Assembly: GCA_947561395.2 (NCBI GenBank)
Contig: OX387185.1
Span: 46,262,602 to 46,326,601, forward strand
Length of the DNA stretch: 64,000 nt
From: Buxus sempervirens
Taxonomy: Eukaryota; Streptophyta; Magnoliopsida; Buxales; Buxaceae
Reading direction: 5' to 3'
The notes beneath the pieces were generated by a model. That model did no database searches, was not told where the DNA came from, and saw only the letters and a list, made by a program, of their open reading frames with translations. Shown here piece after piece: positions 59,758 through 64,000 of this stretch (positions within the stretch are counted from its first letter, which is position 1; each line of letters starts with the position of its first letter). The translations under genes were made by a program, and so were the position numbers.

Positions 59758-62700
59758 CTGCAATTGATGATAAGGATTTAAAGTGACATATGCTTTCCAC
59801 CTCAATATGCAAAAAGCAGTTGTTTAAAAAAATATCGATGAGAATAAATCGTGCTTCAAGAAATTATATATGCAATACAACTAAATGTACAACTGTCCTT
59901 ACAATAAAATTAAAATAGAATAAATGTTTTTAGACCAATAAAGGAATGTGATGTGAACCATAGACACAAATAGTTTTGCAAATACATGCACTTTATAAGA
60001 GAAGAATGCAAACAGCCCCTTGAAAAATTTGTTAAAATTATCCAGTTCATACTTGAGGAAAGCATATGTAAACAATAGTAATCAGACTGAAGCTTTTTCC
60101 TGCAACACACCATTTCCTACTTCTTCTTTTTCTTCTTCTCTATCTCTCTCTTTCTTCCTTTTTTTCCCCCATTGGGAAGGGCTCCAAGCTTTTGATAAAA
60201 CAAAAAACCAATCTAACAAGGGGAAGAGCCAGAAATTTTTTACTTGGGAAAAAAAAGCAAATATAGGCGGAAACGGAAAGGTTTTAATCCAGGAAAATAC
60301 AGAGAACTTTCAGATATGGACCAGTCAATTACCCAAAAGACAACTGCATTGAGCAATGGTTTGTCCAGCCAGTTCAGCTGCTCCGACATTAATGCAATTT
60401 AAATGAAAATATAAATAATTATTTTTAATTGACTATCTCACATTTTCAAATTTGAGAATCAAGAAAACATGAAGAGAATAATTCTTGGTTTTTCAATTCA
60501 ACCATCAATATGGTTTGATTCTAGAAACAATGATACAAATCCTCAATCTTTTTGGGAAAATTTACTAGTCATATGCACCAAAAACCTGATGAGAAATGGA
60601 TCCTACATATTGCAGCTTCTTTTTCAAACCACACATCTACACCACCCCTCCCCCACTTCCACATTTCCACTTGAATCCACTGAACACACTAATTTTAACC
60701 CCTAACACATTATTTACTGGCCAAAACACTTCTCTTGAATCTATTCCTTGTGATTAATTTAAAAAATATTAAATAATTTGACTGCTATTGTTATATGTTG
60801 GGTGCTAGACATGCATTATTAATAGGGTCTTACAATACATTTTGCCTTTATTTTTTTCTCAAATCTATTAAAATTGAAAAATATGTATGTAAAGCCTTAT
60901 ATTATATTTTTCAAAGTGAAGATCAGCTTTGAGTAGTGGTTTTTACAGTAAAAGTTAGCCCTGTCAGTGTGATGTGCTGAGCCCACATAAAATATAAAGC
61001 CAGACTTAGATTTAACTCATTCAAGGACACGTTCAGCATGTTCCATCATTTCTTAAGGGAAAAAGCACACATTATAGCCAAATAATGATTAAAGCAGTTT
61101 GATTTTGTAACTGAATACAGAAGCAAAATATCACTTTATTGATCAATATTTTTTCTTTTAACCATGACTTATTTATCTCACATAAATCCATGTAGGATCT
61201 ATCAATCTGATGAATTGATAATAGTTCTTGCAAAATTAATCTTTTTTTTATATCAAAAAACACTTTCAAAATTTTGTATTTTTTAATAATTATTCATCTA
61301 TGTTCTCACTCTTGCTCTATAATTTAAACTCTTGTGAGCTTGTGTTTTCAATACGGTACCTAAAACATAGCTAAGAATAAGGCTAATATAATGCTTTTCT
61401 TTATGATTTGGAAGTTTATGTGTTTTATTATAACTCTCTCTTACATTTAATCATCATATGCTTTTACGAAAGCAAGGTTCATCATGCCAGTTTTAACACC
61501 GTTATGTGCATGGCTTGTCATGCTATTTCAACATGATTTCACTGCACAAAACTCATGCACTGCATTTTTTTTTTTTTTTTTTGCTGCCATACCAAGAAAT
61601 TATTAAAATCTAAAAAAGTTAAAAATTAAAAAGGTAAAAAAATTATAAAAATGATATTATGGTAAAATACTAGAATCTACACTACATATAATGTGAAGCA
61701 GTCCCTTGGAGGACATGTCAAACATAATTTTTTTCCCAGAATAAACTTATAATACCTTATTATCGTACAATTTTAAAGAGGTAACTTCATCTTTTTTGTT
61801 TTCAATTTTCAAAAAAAATACCCTTAACAATTTTTAAGCCCTTAGATGTCCCAAACAATTACTCATATTTCCTTTTCAATGACATACATGCAATACTGTA
61901 CTTGCCAACCGCTAGTATATTATAAAGAAACCAATATATGTATAAATGCCCCTTCACTTGATGATAATTCCAATAACTACATCCTCATTATTATCTTCTT
62001 ATAAAAATTTTACTATTTCATGGACAACAATCTCTCTCACACACAAACAAAGGGTCTTAGTGTTTGCAAACTTTTATATTCCAATAATACTTTTCTAACA
62101 ATATTCTTTATTCGTTGAATCATGTTAGCTAGACCTTGGTGATGCCCCAAAATTGATCAGTCATTCTAACTTTCAGATCAACCACTATGTTTCTAAAATT
62201 TTTATAACTGCTTCCATTTATTAATTGGTACCTAGACTAGGACTAATGAGAATTCTAACTATCTTGTGTACCATTGACCCTCTCTTTCATGATGCCCAAA
62301 TTTTGACCTTGATGTTGTAGAGGGAGGTAGCCATTGGTTGATGAGCTCTACGAAGTAGCCCAAGTTTCCCACAAATCAAGTTGATCTATGAATATTTACC
62401 CCTTTGATTTCATCACATCCAGTTAGACACAGATAAAACTTCTAAATGTTTGTGAATGTCTTAAAATGATTACATAAAAAAAACCATTAAAATTTTTTGA
62501 TATTTATTAAACGTCCCCACAAATGAGTTTTCATCCACCGTGTATATACCTTCTCATTCTCAAATTGTCTATGCAATCAGTCCCGATGATACTCTAATTA
62601 TTCATCAAAAAAATCAGTCCTAGTGATAATTTTTTTCCAACCAGTGACTTGCTATGTCATGGATGCTCAGAAGTTGCAATCATTCACCTGGGTAATTGTC

Positions 62701-63089
62701 CTAGATGATCAGAAGATATAAAATATCTAGTATGTATAAGAGCGATGTTGGAGCTTGGGAAGAAAGGAAACAAAATTTCTGTTGATGACATGTACCCTCT
62801 CTCATCTATGTCTAGAAATGCAAGATACAATGGAACCAACAAATTTCAGAGGATTCCACCAATTTCATGTAGATTTTAACCGGAATGGTGTGCCACTCTG
62901 CTGGTCAATATGTGGGGTATCCGAACTCCCCATGGAACCTAGTGGGTTCCATTTGAACAGCCTCCAGCACCGGCAACTACACATTATTTTACATTATATG
63001 ACTGGGTATGTGATATCAAAAGCATGTTTATTTCTTCTCTTTTTAAGCTTATCTTTGAATTCAGGTGCGTCTTATTTTAATATGGCTAT

Positions 63090-63372
63090 GATGAGGAACC
63101 TAATCGTGGTTAAATATGGCTATGATGAGGCAAGGTGGTTCCCAAATCAGGTGAATGGTAGAATTGGATGCAACTTATGGAGGCCTATATGCAGATTGTC
63201 TCCTTTGGTTGAGGCAGGAGTTAAGTTTCAGGTGGGAAGGGGAGATAGGGTCAGGTTTTGGTCGGATCCTTGGTGTTCTAGTGGGGTTCTTAAGGATCAA
63301 TACCCTATGTTATATAGCATATCCACATCCCCACAAGCCTTTGTTGCAGACCTGTATTCCCAAGGAGTGGGA
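63090..63372 (+). pseudogene. LINE ORF2 fragment upstream of zf-RVT
   Basis: Plus-strand frame containing LWRPICRLSPLVEAGVKFQV and RGDRVRFWSDPWCS followed by LKDQYPMLYSI, the conserved GRGDRVRFW.D.W block of plant LINE ORF2. It is cut off at about 63380 by the following element. Non-functional. Confidence 0.75.
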
Positions 63373-63384
63373 GGCATAGTTATT

Positions 63385-64000
63385 AAAGGCGGTCACCTAG
63401 GCGACCAGGCGTTCCAACAAGGTTCAGGCGTGGTGTCGCCTAGGTGACCTGTGCCTAGGCGACATAGGCGATAACCTGGGCAAGAAGGCGACCGCCTGTT
63501 CACCTGGGTGAGCAAACATGAAGATAAAAAAAAAAGTGTTTCCCTCAACGCATGTCTTCGTCGAGCTTCATCAACACGCAAGAGACAAGCTTCGTCGAGC
63601 CTCTCCTCCATCGTCAGCTCTCGCTCTCTCTTTCTCTGTCGCTCCCTCTCTTTCTCGCTCTCTCGCTCTCTCTTTCTCCTCTGTCTCTCTTTCTTTCTTC
63701 TCCTCTCCTCTGTCTTTCTGTTTCTCTGTCGCTCTCTCTCTCTCTTCTTCTCCAATCTCTCACTCTTTTTTCTTTTTCTTTTTTTCTCTTCTTCATCGAG
63801 CTTCGGTCCAGTCGCTTAGTTCTTCTCCAACGAACTGAGCGACTGGATCGACTCTCCTCTCTCGCTCTCTCTTTCTCTCTCTCGCTCTTTCTCTATCCTA
63901 GAAAATTTGAGTGGTTACGTGAGAACAAGGAAACAGGGCCTGTATTTTTATTAGTTGTTATTGTTCTTTTTAAAGTGCACAATATTTAGGTCTTTTTGAT
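63385..64000. mobile_element. Element with GGCGACC-word end and CT-rich core (runs off the window)
   Basis: It starts where the LINE fragment stops, TTATTAAAGGCGGTCACC. The first 130 bp are degenerate GGCGACC/GGTCGCC/CCTAGGCG words in both orientations. A CT-rich tract follows at about 63610-63900, with a hairpin at about 63805-63845 whose 16-bp arms (TCCAGTCGCTTAGTTC and its near-perfect inverse) enclose a 9-base loop. The right end is outside the window. The plan closely resembles the element at 45600-47220. Confidence 0.6.

Larger units (their letters stand above)
59758..64000. other. TGH intron sequence at the right edge
   Basis: This should be intron, since the exon at 59757 needs upstream G-patch and N-terminal exons and none could be recognised here on the minus strand. 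It contains AT-rich DNA, a poly(T) run near 61567-61581, a LINE relic and the start of a word-repeat element. The open frame at 62755-63000 matches nothing I know. Confidence 0.5.

Noticed and set aside
59758-63000. Missing G-patch and N-terminal exons of TGH
   Set aside because: Searched for the MGWRRGH-type G-patch core on the minus strand by eye and found nothing; most likely beyond the window.
63508-63989. Ser/Leu-rich frames at the right edge
   Set aside because: CT-tract artefacts in the word-repeat element.
1-64000. tRNA, rRNA, snoRNA or microRNA genes
   Set aside because: No convincing B-box/acceptor-stem pair, rRNA motif or long precursor hairpin outside transposons was recognised by eye; a structure-based scan could still find one.

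Overview
This is a stretch of plant nuclear DNA, almost certainly from a eudicot. The genes are split by many GT-AG introns, the spacers and introns are AT-rich, and every gene belongs to a family familiar from land plants. The introns are long and loaded with transposons (LINE, hAT-like, MITE, solo LTR), which would suit a woody or early-diverging eudicot. A sacred-lotus-like genome is one possibility, but that is a guess. No organelle, bacterial or viral genome signature was seen.

Layout: (1) 1-3523, intergenic, with a tandemly duplicated AT-rich unit. (2) 3524-10545 (+), an 8-exon PERK-type proline-rich receptor-like kinase. (3) 12886-22002 (+), a 9-exon TMEM33/Pom33-family membrane protein. 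(4) 22295-22624 (+), a small single-span membrane protein. (5) 22979-24474, a hAT-like element. (6) 26016-26498 (+), an intronless four-EF-hand calmodulin-like protein. (7) 27695-34845 (-), an 11-exon P4-ATPase (ALA family), convergent with the calmodulin-like gene. (8) 37797 to beyond the right edge (-), the TOUGH (TGH) G-patch/SURP splicing-factor gene. Ten 3' exons of TGH are visible; the 5' exons lie outside the window.

TGH is the structural highlight. One of its introns is 13.4 kb (41516-54877). It holds a nearly complete but decayed L1-like LINE (about 42215-51740, minus strand), itself broken by two DNA transposons that landed 96 bp apart in its endonuclease domain. One is a 1239-bp hAT-like element with a perfect 8-bp target duplication. 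The other is a 1.6-kb element whose ends are built of GTATCG-type words around a CT-rich higher-order satellite. A neighbouring TGH intron carries a 2.2-kb solo LTR with a perfect 5-bp target duplication. The most 5' visible intron holds a LINE relic and the start of a further word-repeat/CT-tract element.

The genes do not form an operon or an obvious pathway. Kinase, calcium sensor and lipid flippase all act at membranes, but this adjacency probably means little. The most unusual pattern is that several unrelated-looking DNA elements here share one architecture: ends made of a short degenerate word repeated in both orientations, with a different word for each element. Gene models were assembled by hand from splice signals, reading phase and family knowledge; no database search was run.
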